Origin: Pseudidiomarina woesei
Lineage (GTDB): Bacteria; Pseudomonadota; Gammaproteobacteria; Enterobacterales; Alteromonadaceae
Assembly (NCBI RefSeq): GCF_001418345.1
Contig: NZ_LIPW01000002.1
Coordinates: forward strand, 62,001-126,000
DNA length: 64,000 nucleotides
Direction of reading: 5' to 3'
The notes below the pieces were generated by a model. It was not told the DNA's origin. It saw only the letters and a program-made list of their open reading frames with translations, and did no database searches. How positions within the stretch are numbered: position 1 is the first letter of the stretch; the number at the start of each line of letters is the position of its first letter. The position numbers and the translations under genes are program-made. Shown in pieces: positions 48,304-58,643 of this stretch.

Positions 48304-48390
48304 TACCCGTAACAGTCCGTTTTTGAAGATGTTGTGTTATGCTGATAAACAACTCAAATTAAATAACAAACGGATGGACGTGGACCTGTT

Positions 48391-48630
48391 ATGAATGGGC
48401 TAATATCTGAAGCATTTGCAATTATGGTTACCGGGATGGTGACAGTATTTGTTTTTCTTACGATTTTGATCGGCGCAATGAATGTATTACGTATCATTGC
48501 TGATAAGCCTGACGCTGATGGCGAGCCAGGCTCAGCTGCTGCATCAAGCCCGACTGCGCAACAGCTAGCAGCAATCACTGCAGCTGTGCACCAGCATCGT
48601 CGTGCCACGAATCCGCAAAACAACAAGTAA
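48391..48630 (+). CDS. oadG: Oxaloacetate decarboxylase gamma subunit
   Basis: A protein of 79 residues with one membrane helix near the N terminus (about 10-32, AIMVTGMVTVFVFLTILIGAM) and a hydrophilic tail. OadG assembles the Na+-pumping decarboxylase and its tail can hold the zinc ion. It is the first gene of oadGAB, with oadA 11 bases downstream. Confidence 0.92.
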   Translation: MNGLISEAFAIMVTGMVTVFVFLTILIGAMNVLRIIADKPDADGEPGSAAASSPTAQQLAAITAAVHQHRRATNPQNNK

Positions 48631-48641
48631 GGAGCGCTTAA

Positions 48642-50432
48642 ATGTCGAACCCGTTAAAACTAACAGAACTGGTATTTCGTGATGCGCATCAGTCATTGCT
48701 CGCTACACGTTTTCGTCTCGACGATATGCTACCAATGGCAGAGAAGCTGGATAATATGGGTTATTGGTCCATGGAGTCGTGGGGCGGAGCTACATTTGAT
48801 GCCTGTATTCGTTATTTAGGTGAAGACCCTTGGGAACGTATTCGCGAAATTAAAAAGGCCATGCCGAAAACGCCACAGCAGATGTTGTTGCGCGGTCAAA
48901 ACTTGTTAGGTTACCGACATTATGCAGACGACGTCGTGCGCCGTTTTGTTGAGCGCGCCCGTGAAAATGGCGTGGATGTGTTTCGTATTTTCGATGCGAT
49001 GAACGATGTACGCAATTTAGAAACGGCTATCAAAGCAGCAAAAGACGTTGATGGCCATGCGCAAGGCACGATGTCGTATACGGTTAGCCCTGTTCATACA
49101 TTAGAAAAATGGCTTGAAATGGCGAAGCAACTTGAGCAAATGGGTTGTGATTCGCTATGTATTAAAGATATGGCTGGTTTGCTGCGTCCTGAGCCGGCGT
49201 TCGAGTTAATTTCAGCACTGAAGAAAACCGTTGATATTCCAATCGCCATGCAATGTCACGCCACAACAGGGTTAAGCACTGCAACCTATCAGAAAGCCAT
49301 TGATGCCGGCATTGATATGTTGGATACCGCTATTTCGTCAATGAGTATGACTTACGGGCACTCGGCCACAGAAACCATTGTCGCAATGACCGAGGGTACC
49401 TCACGTGATACCGGCTTACGGTTAGATAAGCTCGAAGAAGTGGCTAGTTACTTCCGTGATGTACGCAAAAAATATGCGCAATTTGAAGGGTCATTAAAAG
49501 GTATTGACGCTCGTATTTTATTAGCGCAAGTACCTGGTGGCATGTTGACCAACATGGAAAATCAACTGCGTGAGCAGGGTGCGATAGACAAGTTTGAGGC
49601 GGTACTCGAGGAAATTCCACGGGTACGAGAAGACCTTGGTTTTATTCCGCTGGTAACACCTACGTCACAAATTGTTGGCACACAAGCCGTGTTAAACGTG
49701 CTCAGTGGTGAGCGTTATAAATCGATTTCGAAAGAAACGCGTGGTGTATTACGTGGTGAATATGGTGCTACTGCAGCCCCTGTAAACAAAGAATTGCAGC
49801 AGCAGGTGCTTGAAGGCGATGAGCCTATTACAGTTCGCCCGGCTGACTTAATTGACGATGAGCTAGAAAAACTTACTCAAGAATTGCAGGCTAAAGCCAA
49901 AGAAGATGGCATTAAGCTGGCAGAGGCAGAAATTGACGATGTGCTGACGTATGCGTTATTTCCACAAATTGGTCTGAAGTTTTTGAAGAACCGTGGTAAC
50001 CCAGATGCGTTTGAGCCGGCTCCATCTGCAGGTAGCGCTGTAAGCAATGATCAAACTTCAACAAACCCTTCAGCAGGCTCTGCGCCAAGTAACGGCGAGG
50101 CGGCGGTTTACGACGTTAAAGTTGACGGCAAAGTATTTACCGTTGAAGTAGCGCCGTCAGGGCAAATTGTTTCGGCAGCGCCGGCGACCACATCAACCGC
50201 AACGCCAACAAATGCTGAAAGCCGTGACGTGAAAGCGCCGCTTGCAGGCAACGTGTTCAAAGTTCAAGTCAAGCAAGGGCAACAAGTAAAAGCCGGCGAT
50301 GTATTGATCATTCTTGAAGCCATGAAAATGGAAACCGACATCAAGGCTGAGCATGATGGTACCGTCGCGCATATCCAAACCAAGGAAGGCGACAGTGTTG
50401 CGGTTGGTGATGTTCTGTTGACTTTGGAGTAA
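48642..50432 (+). CDS. oadA: Oxaloacetate decarboxylase alpha subunit (biotin-carrying)
   Basis: A protein of 596 residues: a carboxyltransferase TIM barrel (about 1-290, [19 protein letters not shown] and the metal-site MQCHATTG), a PYC-OadA domain, a Pro/Ala/Ser-rich linker (about 460-525) and a biotinyl domain with EAMKME, biotinylated Lys562. It transfers the carboxyl group of oxaloacetate to biotin; OadB then decarboxylates it while pumping Na+. The enzyme works at the cytoplasmic face of the inner membrane. Confidence 0.96.
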   Translation: MSNPLKLTELVFRDAHQSLLATRFRLDDMLPMAEKLDNMGYWSMESWGGATFDACIRYLGEDPWERIREIKKAMPKTPQQMLLRGQNLLGYRHYADDVVRRFVERARENGVDVFRIFDAMNDVRNLETAIKAAKDVDGHAQGTMSYTVSPVHTLEKWLEMAKQLEQMGCDSLCIKDMAGLLRPEPAFELISALKKTVDIPIAMQCHATTGLSTATYQKAIDAGIDMLDTAISSMSMTYGHSATETIVAMTEGTSRDTGLRLDKLEEVASYFRDVRKKYAQFEGSLKGIDARILLAQVPGGMLTNMENQLREQGAIDKFEAVLEEIPRVREDLGFIPLVTPTSQIVGTQAVLNVLSGERYKSISKETRGVLRGEYGATAAPVNKELQQQVLEGDEPITVRPADLIDDELEKLTQELQAKAKEDGIKLAEAEIDDVLTYALFPQIGLKFLKNRGNPDAFEPAPSAGSAVSNDQTSTNPSAGSAPSNGEAAVYDVKVDGKVFTVEVAPSGQIVSAAPATTSTATPTNAESRDVKAPLAGNVFKVQVKQGQQVKAGDVLIILEAMKMETDIKAEHDGTVAHIQTKEGDSVAVGDVLLTLE

Positions 50433-50436
50433 CCGC

Positions 50437-51567
50437 ATGGAGCGCTTATTAACGTTATGGGATAGCACCGCTATTGCCGCCTTTACTTGGGGTGAAGGCG
50501 TGATGATGCTGGTTGGTGCGTTGTTGCTGTACCTTGCTATTCACAAAAAATTTGAACCACTACTGTTATTGCCGATCGGTTTTGGTGCCATATTAGCGAA
50601 TATTCCGCAAGCTGGGTTTACCGATCCCGGTGGTTTGCTGTATTACGTTTATTACGTAGGTATTGAAACCGGCGTATTCCCGCTGCTGATTTTTATGGGG
50701 GTTGGTGCGATGACGGATTTCGGTCCGTTATTGGCTAATCCGCGTACCTTGTTGCTTGGTGCGGCTGCTCAATTTGGTATTTTTGCAACATTACTGGGGG
50801 CCATTGCGTTAAATGGCTTACCAGGGTTTGACTTTACCTTAGCGGATGCCTCGGCCATTGCAATTATTGGTGGTGCAGATGGCCCAACGGCCATATTTTT
50901 GGCGTCACGGTTAAGTCCTGATTTGCTTGGGGCAATAGCGGTTGCGGCTTATTCATACATGGCTTTGGTACCAATTATTCAGCCGCCAATTATGAAATTA
51001 CTGACTACCGAAGCCGAGCGTAAAATTCAAATGAAACAGTTGCGGCCGGTAGCGCGTAAAGAAAAAATACTTTTTCCATTGGCGGTGCTGTTGCTCACCT
51101 TATTGTTTTTACCAACGGCGACGCCACTAGTGGGTATGTTCTGTTTGGGTAACTTAATGCGCGAAGCGGGTGTTGTTGACCGGCTGAGTAAAACAGCACA
51201 AAACGAGCTCATTAATATTGTTACTATCTTTCTTGGTTTGGCCGTGGGCTCTAAGCTCTCCGCTTCTGAGTTTTTGTCACTACAAACCTTAGGTATTTTA
51301 GCTTTGGGTGCTGTGGCGTTCGGTGTTGGTACAGCTTCTGGAGTATTGATGGCGAAAGTACTGGCTAAGCTTAGTAAGCAACCGATTAATCCGTTGATAG
51401 GTGCCGCTGGCGTTTCTGCCGTACCGATGGCTGCGCGCGTCGTCAATAAAGTTGGGCTAGAGGCCAACCCCCAAAACTTCCTACTCATGCACGCAATGGG
51501 GCCAAATGTGGCGGGTGTACTTGGCAGTGCTGTCGCTGCGGGTATTTTGCTGGCGTTGGTTGGTTAA
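50437..51567 (+). CDS. oadB: Oxaloacetate decarboxylase beta subunit (Na+ pump)
   Basis: A membrane protein of 376 residues with about nine to eleven helices that couples carboxybiotin decarboxylation to Na+ export. Conserved: [16 protein letters not shown], the functional [17 protein letters not shown] segment with its key aspartate, and [15 protein letters not shown]. It starts four bases after oadA. Confidence 0.96.
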   Translation: MERLLTLWDSTAIAAFTWGEGVMMLVGALLLYLAIHKKFEPLLLLPIGFGAILANIPQAGFTDPGGLLYYVYYVGIETGVFPLLIFMGVGAMTDFGPLLANPRTLLLGAAAQFGIFATLLGAIALNGLPGFDFTLADASAIAIIGGADGPTAIFLASRLSPDLLGAIAVAAYSYMALVPIIQPPIMKLLTTEAERKIQMKQLRPVARKEKILFPLAVLLLTLLFLPTATPLVGMFCLGNLMREAGVVDRLSKTAQNELINIVTIFLGLAVGSKLSASEFLSLQTLGILALGAVAFGVGTASGVLMAKVLAKLSKQPINPLIGAAGVSAVPMAARVVNKVGLEANPQNFLLMHAMGPNVAGVLGSAVAAGILLALVG

Positions 51568-51590
51568 CCTTTGTTAGAACCATAAAATGC

Positions 51591-51623
51591 GCTCTGGGCA
51601 CTGGTTTTACGAGTGCTCAGAGC
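51591..51623 (+). terminator. Probable terminator between oadB and the convergent kinase operon
   Basis: A 12-bp stem GCTCTGGGCACT / AGTGCTCAGAGC (one wobble pair) with a nine-base loop, 23 bases after oadB. T tracts on either side are weak; it may serve both strands. Confidence 0.55.
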
Positions 51624-51631
51624 TCTTGGGT

Positions 51632-51805
51632 TTAACGGCCTGTAAGCCACAGTAGCAAACTATAAATGACAGCGATAAACCCACTAAAAATAGCAATATA
51701 AATAAAGCCTTTTAAACCCTGCTTTAGGCTCCAACCGTTTATTCGTAAGTAAATTAGCCAAATGACACTTAACAATAGTGGAATGAGAAATAGAAATCGT
51801 GTCAT
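51632..51805 (-). CDS. Small two-helix membrane protein (57 residues)
   Basis: A 57-residue frame on the minus strand. The product is almost entirely two membrane helices ([20 protein letters not shown], then about 35-54 [20 protein letters not shown]) joined by a short basic turn. The ATG overlaps the stop of the hybrid kinase by four bases (ATGA), so it is translationally coupled to it. I do not recognise the family. Coupling to a kinase without membrane segments suggests a possible membrane partner, which is an inference. Confidence 0.6.
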   Translation of the reverse strand: MTRFLFLIPLLLSVIWLIYLRINGWSLKQGLKGFIYIAIFSGFIAVIYSLLLWLTGR

Positions 51806-53961
51806 GAGCGTTTTCCTGTTATTTGCTGACGTTTATGCCATAAAACCAAGTCAGTTACAGATTGATGTGCTTGTTCTAGTAACGGATCAAGTTGCGTAAT
51901 GTGATCGGCCACTTCACCAATTTCACCAGCAGCCATACTTTTTTCCAGTTTTGCCGCGACGCTTGAGAGTTTTACGAAGCCCAGGTTGGCGGCGGCTCCT
52001 TTTAGAGAATGGAAAAATCGCTTCGCTTGTTCGTGTTGGCCTTTTGAAAGAAACTCAACCACTTTTTGGGGCGCCTGTTGGTACTCGCTATATAGCCGAT
52101 CAACAAGACTTTGATAAAGCCCCATGTTGTGCCCTAAACGCTCAAGCGCAGCGTTAAACTCAATGCCTTGGCGACTTGGATAAACAATACTTGGCGTTAC
52201 TTTCTCGACCACTTCTTGCGTCGTCGATGCCTCGTAGTCACCTCGCAAACACCATTTTTCGAGCGCCTGATGTAACACCTTCTCGTCTATAGGCTTGCTA
52301 ATGTGATCTTGCATACCAGCAGCTAGCGAACGTTCAATATCTTCACTGCTACTATTTGCTGTCATCGCAATGATAGGCAGTTGTTGATATGAAAAATAGC
52401 TACGAATTTTTTCCGCAGCAGTAAGCCCATCCATAACCGGCATTTGAATATCCATAAGCACCAGCGCGTACTGCCGGTTTTGCACCATGGATATGGCTTC
52501 TTCTCCATGTCGAGCAATGTCTACCTGCAGCCCAGCATGCTCTAGCATTTCGCGAGCTATTAATTGGTTAATATCATTGTCTTCAACCAGCAACACAGGC
52601 GCGCTACAAATTTCGTGTAAACGATTATCAATAGTCGCTGGGCGTTGTTCGTTACTTATCGCTAAGGCTGAACATAGAACGCGCAACAGTCCAGAGCTGG
52701 TGTATGGTTTGACAATATATTCCGCCACACCTAAGCGTTTACTTTGTTCAATCATATCTTGGGCATGATAATTGGTGGCCAAAATGAGCTTAGGTGTTTC
52801 TTCATGACATTCACTAAGTACTTCCTCACAAAACTCAAGCCCGCTCATGCCCGGTAATTGCCAGTCAACGATAACAGCATCGTAGTTGTGTTGTTGAAGT
52901 AACTGTAGTGCCTCTTCAGCGCTGCGGCAGGTACTTATTTGCACATTGTAGCTGCGTAATAGCTCGGTAAGCATTTCTCGAGTTGTTAGGTTGTCTTCTA
53001 TCGCAAGAACGCTCTTGTTTTGCAGGCGCTGAATTAAGGTATCGCGATTGGAAAGATCTTGAGTTTGTTGAATAGGAAGTCGCAATTCAAGAAAAAATGT
53101 CGAACCCTGACCAACACTACTGGTAACCCCTAAGCCGTGCTGGTTTATCAGTTTGACAATACGTTGGCTAATTGCCAAACCAAGACCAGTTCCACCAAAC
53201 CGACGCGTAGTTGAGCTGTCGGCTTGGGTGAATGCATCAAAGAGCCGTGCGCGCTGAGCTTCGTCCATGCCTATTCCAGTATCGGTCACCGAGATACGCA
53301 AATAAACCTCATCAGAATTCATGTCGAGCAGAGTAACAGCCACTACAATTTCGCCGTTGTCGGTAAATTTAATCGCATTACTGACTAAATTAACCAACAC
53401 TTGATTTAAGCGTAGCGGGTCGCCAATGAGGCGAGTGGGAATATTGGTTGGCAAATTGATGATAAATTCGAGGTTTTTGTCGTAAGCTTGGTAGGCAAAC
53501 ATGTCTGCAAGGTTACTTAACACTTCTTCTAAATCGAAGGGAATAGATTCGATGGTTAATTTGCCGGCCTCGATTTTGGCAAAGTCGAGCATATCATTAA
53601 CGATACCCAGCAAAATGCGCGAAGAGCTCTCAATAGAGCGCAAGTAGCCGCGTTGCTGCTCGTCGAGGTGTGTCTTTAAGCTAAGTTGTGTCATTCCCAG
53701 AATTGCATTGATGGGAGTACGTATTTCATGACTCATATTTGCCAAGAATTCACTCTTAGCTTGGTTTGCGGCTGCAGCGTCTTGCAACTCACGTTCGCGC
53801 TCGGCTAAACGGGTAGCGCTTATTGAACCGTCATCGTTTTGCTGGGTTGAAAAGAAACGTTGGCACAACCTTTTAAAAAAAGACTGAGACAAATGTGCTT
53901 GTTGCCGCTGTTTAGTCATATTTGACGATAAACCTTTGGTAAACTTTATGAGGTCTATCAT
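51802..53961 (-). CDS. Cytoplasmic hybrid sensor kinase (HisKA-HATPase-REC-REC-HPt)
   Basis: About 719 residues from ATG 53961. In order: a short basic N terminus and coiled coil; HisKA with [15 protein letters not shown] (His78); HATPase_c with the G boxes [12 protein letters not shown]-like VTDTGIGM and [10 protein letters not shown]; a receiver ([15 protein letters not shown]); a second receiver ([23 protein letters not shown]); and a C-terminal HPt with [11 protein letters not shown] (His651). No membrane helix or recognisable sensor domain is present. Starts at TTG 53991 and ATG 53919 are also possible; none has a strong ribosome-binding site. It is divergent from gshA, and no response-regulator output gene is adjacent. 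Confidence 0.88.
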   Translation of the reverse strand: MIDLIKFTKGLSSNMTKQRQQAHLSQSFFKRLCQRFFSTQQNDDGSISATRLAERERELQDAAAANQAKSEFLANMSHEIRTPINAILGMTQLSLKTHLDEQQRGYLRSIESSSRILLGIVNDMLDFAKIEAGKLTIESIPFDLEEVLSNLADMFAYQAYDKNLEFIINLPTNIPTRLIGDPLRLNQVLVNLVSNAIKFTDNGEIVVAVTLLDMNSDEVYLRISVTDTGIGMDEAQRARLFDAFTQADSSTTRRFGGTGLGLAISQRIVKLINQHGLGVTSSVGQGSTFFLELRLPIQQTQDLSNRDTLIQRLQNKSVLAIEDNLTTREMLTELLRSYNVQISTCRSAEEALQLLQQHNYDAVIVDWQLPGMSGLEFCEEVLSECHEETPKLILATNYHAQDMIEQSKRLGVAEYIVKPYTSSGLLRVLCSALAISNEQRPATIDNRLHEICSAPVLLVEDNDINQLIAREMLEHAGLQVDIARHGEEAISMVQNRQYALVLMDIQMPVMDGLTAAEKIRSYFSYQQLPIIAMTANSSSEDIERSLAAGMQDHISKPIDEKVLHQALEKWCLRGDYEASTTQEVVEKVTPSIVYPSRQGIEFNAALERLGHNMGLYQSLVDRLYSEYQQAPQKVVEFLSKGQHEQAKRFFHSLKGAAANLGFVKLSSVAAKLEKSMAAGEIGEVADHITQLDPLLEQAHQSVTDLVLWHKRQQITGKRS

Positions 53962-54081
53962 GCCACGGGGAGGGAGCGCTGCCAATGCCAAACCATGATC
54001 AACTGCAATGGACGAAAGCGCAATAAAACAGTACTATTTCGCTATAACTTATGGCTTGACGATATAAGGCAGGGAAAAAAT

Positions 54082-55680
54082 TTGCAGTCATTATTTGCCG
54101 ATGCGTTAGCACAACTTTCGCGCCCCGAAAATTCACATGCGCTTCGCGACATTCACCGTGGTGTGGAACGTGAAACTTTACGAATTACCAAGCAGGGACG
54201 GCTGGCGCCGACAGGGCATCCAAAGCAGCTGGGCTCGGCGTTTAAACACCCATTAATTACCACCGATTATTCGGAAGCTCTAATGGAGTTTATTACGCCG
54301 GTTGCCAATGATATTTCGGTAACAATGCAGCAGCTCGAAGATATTCATGCGCATGTGTACCGTCATTTGGGCGATGACATGTTATGGCCGCTCAGCATGC
54401 CATGTTTTGTCGGTGATGAGAAAGATATTGTCATCGCGCAATACGGCAGTTCTCACAGCGGGCGGATGAAGACTTTATATCGCCAAGGTTTAACCCACCG
54501 ATATGGTGGGGCGATGCAGATTATTGCTGGGGTGCATTATAACTTTTCGCTTCCAGAAAGCGTGTGGAAAGTTCTCGCCCAGCAGCAGGGTGAATCGCTG
54601 AGCCAATCGTTTATTTCACAGCGTTACTTTCACCTTATTCGCAACTACAAGCGTGTTAGTTGGGTGATACCTTATTTATTCGGTGCTTCACCGGCAATTT
54701 GTAAGTCATTTTTGCAGCACACCGAAGATAACATCGAGTTTTCCGAAATGGGCAAGGGTACCGTTTATAGGCCTTATGGTACTTCGCTGCGTATGAGTGA
54801 CTTAGGCTATACCAACAAAGAACAAGCCGATCTAAAAATTACCTACAATACCCTTGAAGAATATGTGGCTGGGCTGCGTCGGGCTATTTCTACACCATCT
54901 ACAAGGTTTAGAAAAATTGGCGTTAAAGTAGATGGTGAGTATCGCCAACTGAACAGTAATATTCTACAAATAGAAAATGAGTTTTATTCGCCAATACGGC
55001 CCAAACGGGTAACGCGAGCAGGGGAAACACCAACACAAGCACTAGAGCGCGGTGGCGTTGAGTACATTGAAGTGCGCGCTTTAGATGTAAACCCATTTAG
55101 CTCTGTAGGTATTACTGCAGAACAAATGCGCATGTTAGACGTATTACTTGTGTACTGTGCTCTAAAACCAAGCCCTGAGTTGAGCTGGGATGAACAGGTG
55201 TTAACTGATAAGAACTTTAATCGAGTCGTTATGGATGGTCGCAATCCACGCTTGACCCTGTTAGAACAAGGTTATGAGCGGCCAATATCTGACTGGCTTG
55301 AAGAACTGTTTGCAGACTTTCATGAAGTGGCCACGCTGTTAGATAAAGCGCATCAGTCAACAGATTTTTCCCTGGCAGTAACCGCTCAGTATCGCTCAGT
55401 TCTAAATCCGGAACTGACATTGTCTGGGCAGTTTATGGCTCTGTTAAAAGACAACAAATGGGACAACAGCGAGTTGGGCATGCAGCTTGCAAAAAAATAC
55501 AAAGAGCAGTTAACGTCAGCCTCATTACAATACTTTACTGAGCATGAGTTTGAGAAATTACGAGATGCATCAGTGACTGCTCAACATGAACTTGAACGAC
55601 AAGACGCAAGTACAAGTTTTGATGTGTTTTTACAGGAGTATTTCCGGCGTGCTAAGTGCAAAACACCAGCCTGTGATTAG
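54082..55680 (+). CDS. gshA: Glutamate-cysteine ligase
   Basis: First step of glutathione synthesis: ATP-dependent joining of glutamate and cysteine. It has 532 residues from TTG 54082, near the 518 of E. coli GshA. Conserved: RGVERETLRITKQGRLAPTGHP, TTDYSEALMEFITPV, MLWPLSMPCFV, YRQGLTHRYGGAMQIIAGVHYNFSLP. The frame is open to 53995 but the extra 29 residues match nothing, while AGGCAGGGA lies just before the TTG. Divergent from the hybrid kinase. Confidence 0.93.
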   Translation: MQSLFADALAQLSRPENSHALRDIHRGVERETLRITKQGRLAPTGHPKQLGSAFKHPLITTDYSEALMEFITPVANDISVTMQQLEDIHAHVYRHLGDDMLWPLSMPCFVGDEKDIVIAQYGSSHSGRMKTLYRQGLTHRYGGAMQIIAGVHYNFSLPESVWKVLAQQQGESLSQSFISQRYFHLIRNYKRVSWVIPYLFGASPAICKSFLQHTEDNIEFSEMGKGTVYRPYGTSLRMSDLGYTNKEQADLKITYNTLEEYVAGLRRAISTPSTRFRKIGVKVDGEYRQLNSNILQIENEFYSPIRPKRVTRAGETPTQALERGGVEYIEVRALDVNPFSSVGITAEQMRMLDVLLVYCALKPSPELSWDEQVLTDKNFNRVVMDGRNPRLTLLEQGYERPISDWLEELFADFHEVATLLDKAHQSTDFSLAVTAQYRSVLNPELTLSGQFMALLKDNKWDNSELGMQLAKKYKEQLTSASLQYFTEHEFEKLRDASVTAQHELERQDASTSFDVFLQEYFRRAKCKTPACD

Positions 55681-55695
55681 TCGGAGTGGTAAGTA

Positions 55696-56307
55696 ATGAA
55701 GCTTAAAGTATCGCTTTTAACGACTGCGTTTATTCTAACAGGGTGTGCTTCGGCGCCACCTAAAGAACCAGAAAATCTTTGTCGGATTTTTTATGAAAAA
55801 CGCGATTGGTATGATGCCGCTGCAGATATGCGTGACAAGTGGGGCGTGCCTATTCAAGTGCCAATGGCCATGATGTACCAAGAGAGTTCATTTAAACATG
55901 ATGCAGTGCCGCCTCGAGATTATATTCTTTGGATTATTCCTTGGGGGCGTGTAAGCAGCGCGTATGGTTATTCTCAAGCAAAAACTGGAACTTGGGATGA
56001 TTACGTCCGTGAAACCGGTAATTCGTGGTCATCACGTTCCGATTTTTCTGATGCGATCGATTTTATGGGCTGGTTTATTAGCAAGACGCATCAAATTAAT
56101 GGGGTATCCAAGTGGGATGCTTACGGGCAATACTTAAATTACCACGAGGGCTGGGGCGGCTACCGTCGGCAAACCTACCGTAACAAACAATGGCTGGTAA
56201 ACACTTCGCAGCGCGTAAAAGAACGCGCTAGTCGCTATGGTGCACAACTACGTAGTTGTGAAGAAGACTTGCAGCGTGGATGGTTATGGCGTTTATTTTT
56301 CGGTTAA
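55696..56307 (+). CDS. Lytic-transglycosylase-like lipoprotein
   Basis: A protein of 203 residues with lipobox LTGC (acylated Cys17), so probably anchored in the outer membrane. A lysozyme-like SLT domain follows: MMYQESSF with candidate catalytic Glu63, then SSAYGYSQAKTGTW and LNYHEGWGGYRR, which fit the SLT-fold positions for the GYSQ and NYHEG motifs. It probably cleaves peptidoglycan glycan strands. It starts 15 bases after gshA and could be co-transcribed with it. Confidence 0.85.
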   Translation: MKLKVSLLTTAFILTGCASAPPKEPENLCRIFYEKRDWYDAAADMRDKWGVPIQVPMAMMYQESSFKHDAVPPRDYILWIIPWGRVSSAYGYSQAKTGTWDDYVRETGNSWSSRSDFSDAIDFMGWFISKTHQINGVSKWDAYGQYLNYHEGWGGYRRQTYRNKQWLVNTSQRVKERASRYGAQLRSCEEDLQRGWLWRLFFG

Positions 56308-56330
56308 ACGCCATAACGTGATAACGGCTG

Positions 56331-57599
56331 TCATTGGTTAGGTAAAAAGCGTACTAACTTAACTAAGTTATCGCTACTTTCGACAATTTCTAGCGCGTAG
56401 CCGTTTATGCGCAAGCACAAAGGCGCCTGCGGAATATCGCCAAGTTGCTCGATAATCAGTCCACTGACAGTTTTTGGACCATCGGTCGGTAAGTCCCAAT
56501 TCATTTCTTTGTTTAATTCACGAATATTGGCAATGCCCTCAACCAAGACTGAACCATCTGGTTGAATTTTGGATGTTTCGCTCGGAGCTGGCGTGATATT
56601 GGTAGTAAAGTCCCCAACAATTTCTTCCAATATATCTTCTAGGGTTACTAACCCTTGAATATCGCCGTATTCATCGACGACTAAACCAATGCGTTCTTTA
56701 TTACGTTGAAACTTCAGCAACTGCACGTTTAGCGGTGTTCCTTCTGGAATGTAATAAATATCACGCGCCGCGCGAATTATTTCAGACTTGTCTATATCTG
56801 AATTATTCTTGGTCATAATTTGCATGATGTCGCGGGCATGCAAAAATCCAATGGCGTCATCTATTTCATTGCGATAGAGCAAAATGCGGGTGTACTGAGC
56901 TTGGCCTAGTTGCTTGATAATTGATTTAACGTCGTCTTGTACATCAATCCCAGAAATATCAGCACGTGGAATCATCACATCTTCTACTGTGACTTTCTCT
57001 AAATCTAAAATACTCAAGAGCATTTCTTGGTGACTTGATGGAATCATTGAGTTGGCTTCATTGACCACGGTACGCAGCTCTTCTGAGCTCAAGGCATCGC
57101 TGCCGTTTGCCGCGCTGGGGTTTATTCCCAGTAATCGCATAAAACCATTGGTTATAAAATTCACCGCCGCAACAAATGGATACATAATCGTTAGCAACGG
57201 TTTCAAGATGATTGAACTTGGAAATGCTACTCGTTCAGGGTGTAAGGCAGCAATTGTTTTCGGCGTTACTTCTGAGAAAATCAAGACAACTAAAGTTAAG
57301 CCAAATGTTGCAACAACAATACCAGCATCACCAAATAAGCGCAGACAAATTATGGTAGCAATAGAGGATGCGGCAATATTGACCAGGTTGTTACCAATTA
57401 GAATCAGCCCGATTAGCCGATCGGGGCGATCTAACAAATACTGCACGCGGCTTGCACCGGCATTTCCTTGCTGGGCGAGGTGGCGTAAACGATAACGGTT
57501 GACCGACATCATGCCGGTTTCCGAACCCGAGAAGTATGCGGAAAGCACAAGCAACACCCCTAGAATGATAAAGAGGGTTGCGGTGGATATCTCGTCCAA
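56331..57599 (-). CDS. corB: CNNM/CorC-type transporter with CBS domains
   Basis: A protein of 422 residues: a DUF21 (CNNM) membrane domain (about 1-185) opening FSGSETGMMSVNRYRLRHLA, two CBS domains (about 205-325, VEDVMIPRADISGIDV and ERIGLVVDEYGDIQGLVTLEDILEEIVG), and a C-terminal CorC/HlyC domain (about 345-420). Members are linked to Mg2+/Co2+ transport or efflux. Its place next to ypjD and ffh matches E. coli yfjD (corB). Confidence 0.9.
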   Translation of the reverse strand: MDEISTATLFIILGVLLVLSAYFSGSETGMMSVNRYRLRHLAQQGNAGASRVQYLLDRPDRLIGLILIGNNLVNIAASSIATIICLRLFGDAGIVVATFGLTLVVLIFSEVTPKTIAALHPERVAFPSSIILKPLLTIMYPFVAAVNFITNGFMRLLGINPSAANGSDALSSEELRTVVNEANSMIPSSHQEMLLSILDLEKVTVEDVMIPRADISGIDVQDDVKSIIKQLGQAQYTRILLYRNEIDDAIGFLHARDIMQIMTKNNSDIDKSEIIRAARDIYYIPEGTPLNVQLLKFQRNKERIGLVVDEYGDIQGLVTLEDILEEIVGDFTTNITPAPSETSKIQPDGSVLVEGIANIRELNKEMNWDLPTDGPKTVSGLIIEQLGDIPQAPLCLRINGYALEIVESSDNLVKLVRFLPNQ

Positions 57600-57685
57600 A
57601 AAATAATCCTATAACTTAAAACTGAACGCTTAATTTAGCCAGATGACATCACAAGTCAAGTGATTCAGCACGAATAAGCCTACAA

Positions 57686-58483
57686 CTACATCGAAAGTAG
57701 AATATCTTTCACAAAACGGCTGCCAAAATAGGCAAGTGAAAGTAGCGTACTTGCAACCACACTCGTAATGACTAAGGCCTTACCACGGGAATGCTTAACG
57801 GCGTGTAAAAACAGCACCACAACGTACATAGTAAATGCGACTAGGCTCAATATTGTCTTGTGAGCTTGGCCTTGAGCAAACATGTCATCTAAGAATAGGA
57901 AACCACTTAATATCGATACAAATAACAATAAAGTTCCGGTGCTTAATAACCGGAAAAAATATCGCTCAACCGTCATTAACGGTGGTAAGTAATTAATAAC
58001 TAAATGACTACGATGGTGCTTGAGTAAGTAATTCAAATACAGCAACTGAATAGCATAAAGAGTTGCTAGCATTAGCACCGCATAGGCTATCAACGACAGT
58101 ACGATATGAATGACAAGGCTTTGACTTGCCCCCAGCTGTGCGCCCCAGTTTGCCGGGCTAATAACCATTAAAATGACACTAACAGCAGCAAATACGTAGA
58201 TGATAGGGGTTAATAATAGACCGCCTACTTGCCGCGCTCGAACAAAAGCAAGTAATGACAGGAACAATGAGACAGTACTTAAGCTGGTTGTAATATTGAG
58301 ATGATCAAAATGATCATAATTTAGATATTGCCAAAGTAACCCCGCATGGCTGGCAATTGCTGCTAACGGCATGGCCATAGTAAGCCAAGTTGACACCGTT
58401 GAACGACTCAGCTGGCGCCATAATAGGACGGCACTTAAGCCGTATAAAAAAACAGTTATTGGAAGCAAAATGGCCATGTTCAT
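57686..58483 (-). CDS. ypjD: Cytochrome c assembly-type membrane protein (YpjD family)
   Basis: A membrane protein of 265 residues with about eight helices and the CcmC/CcsA-like domain (HIVLSLIAYAVLMLATLYAIQLL and ILSGFLFLDDMFAQGQAHKTILSLVAF). The E. coli homologue YpjD is encoded at the same place between corB and ffh and has been proposed to act with divalent-metal tolerance; a role in haem handling is not established. On the minus strand, divergent from ffh. Confidence 0.87.
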   Translation of the reverse strand: MNMAILLPITVFLYGLSAVLLWRQLSRSTVSTWLTMAMPLAAIASHAGLLWQYLNYDHFDHLNITTSLSTVSLFLSLLAFVRARQVGGLLLTPIIYVFAAVSVILMVISPANWGAQLGASQSLVIHIVLSLIAYAVLMLATLYAIQLLYLNYLLKHHRSHLVINYLPPLMTVERYFFRLLSTGTLLLFVSILSGFLFLDDMFAQGQAHKTILSLVAFTMYVVVLFLHAVKHSRGKALVITSVVASTLLSLAYFGSRFVKDILLSM

Positions 58484-58643
58484 TATCGTTTTATTGTGCC
58501 GCTGAAAAAGAATAACCTCAGTATATGCATTGTGTTGGCGAAACCCAATAGGATCAGGAAACTTTGCTTGAATTAAGATATACTCGGCGCCATATCGTTA
58601 TCAATGTTTATAGACAGTCACCTAAGAAAGTGAGCGAATTCGC

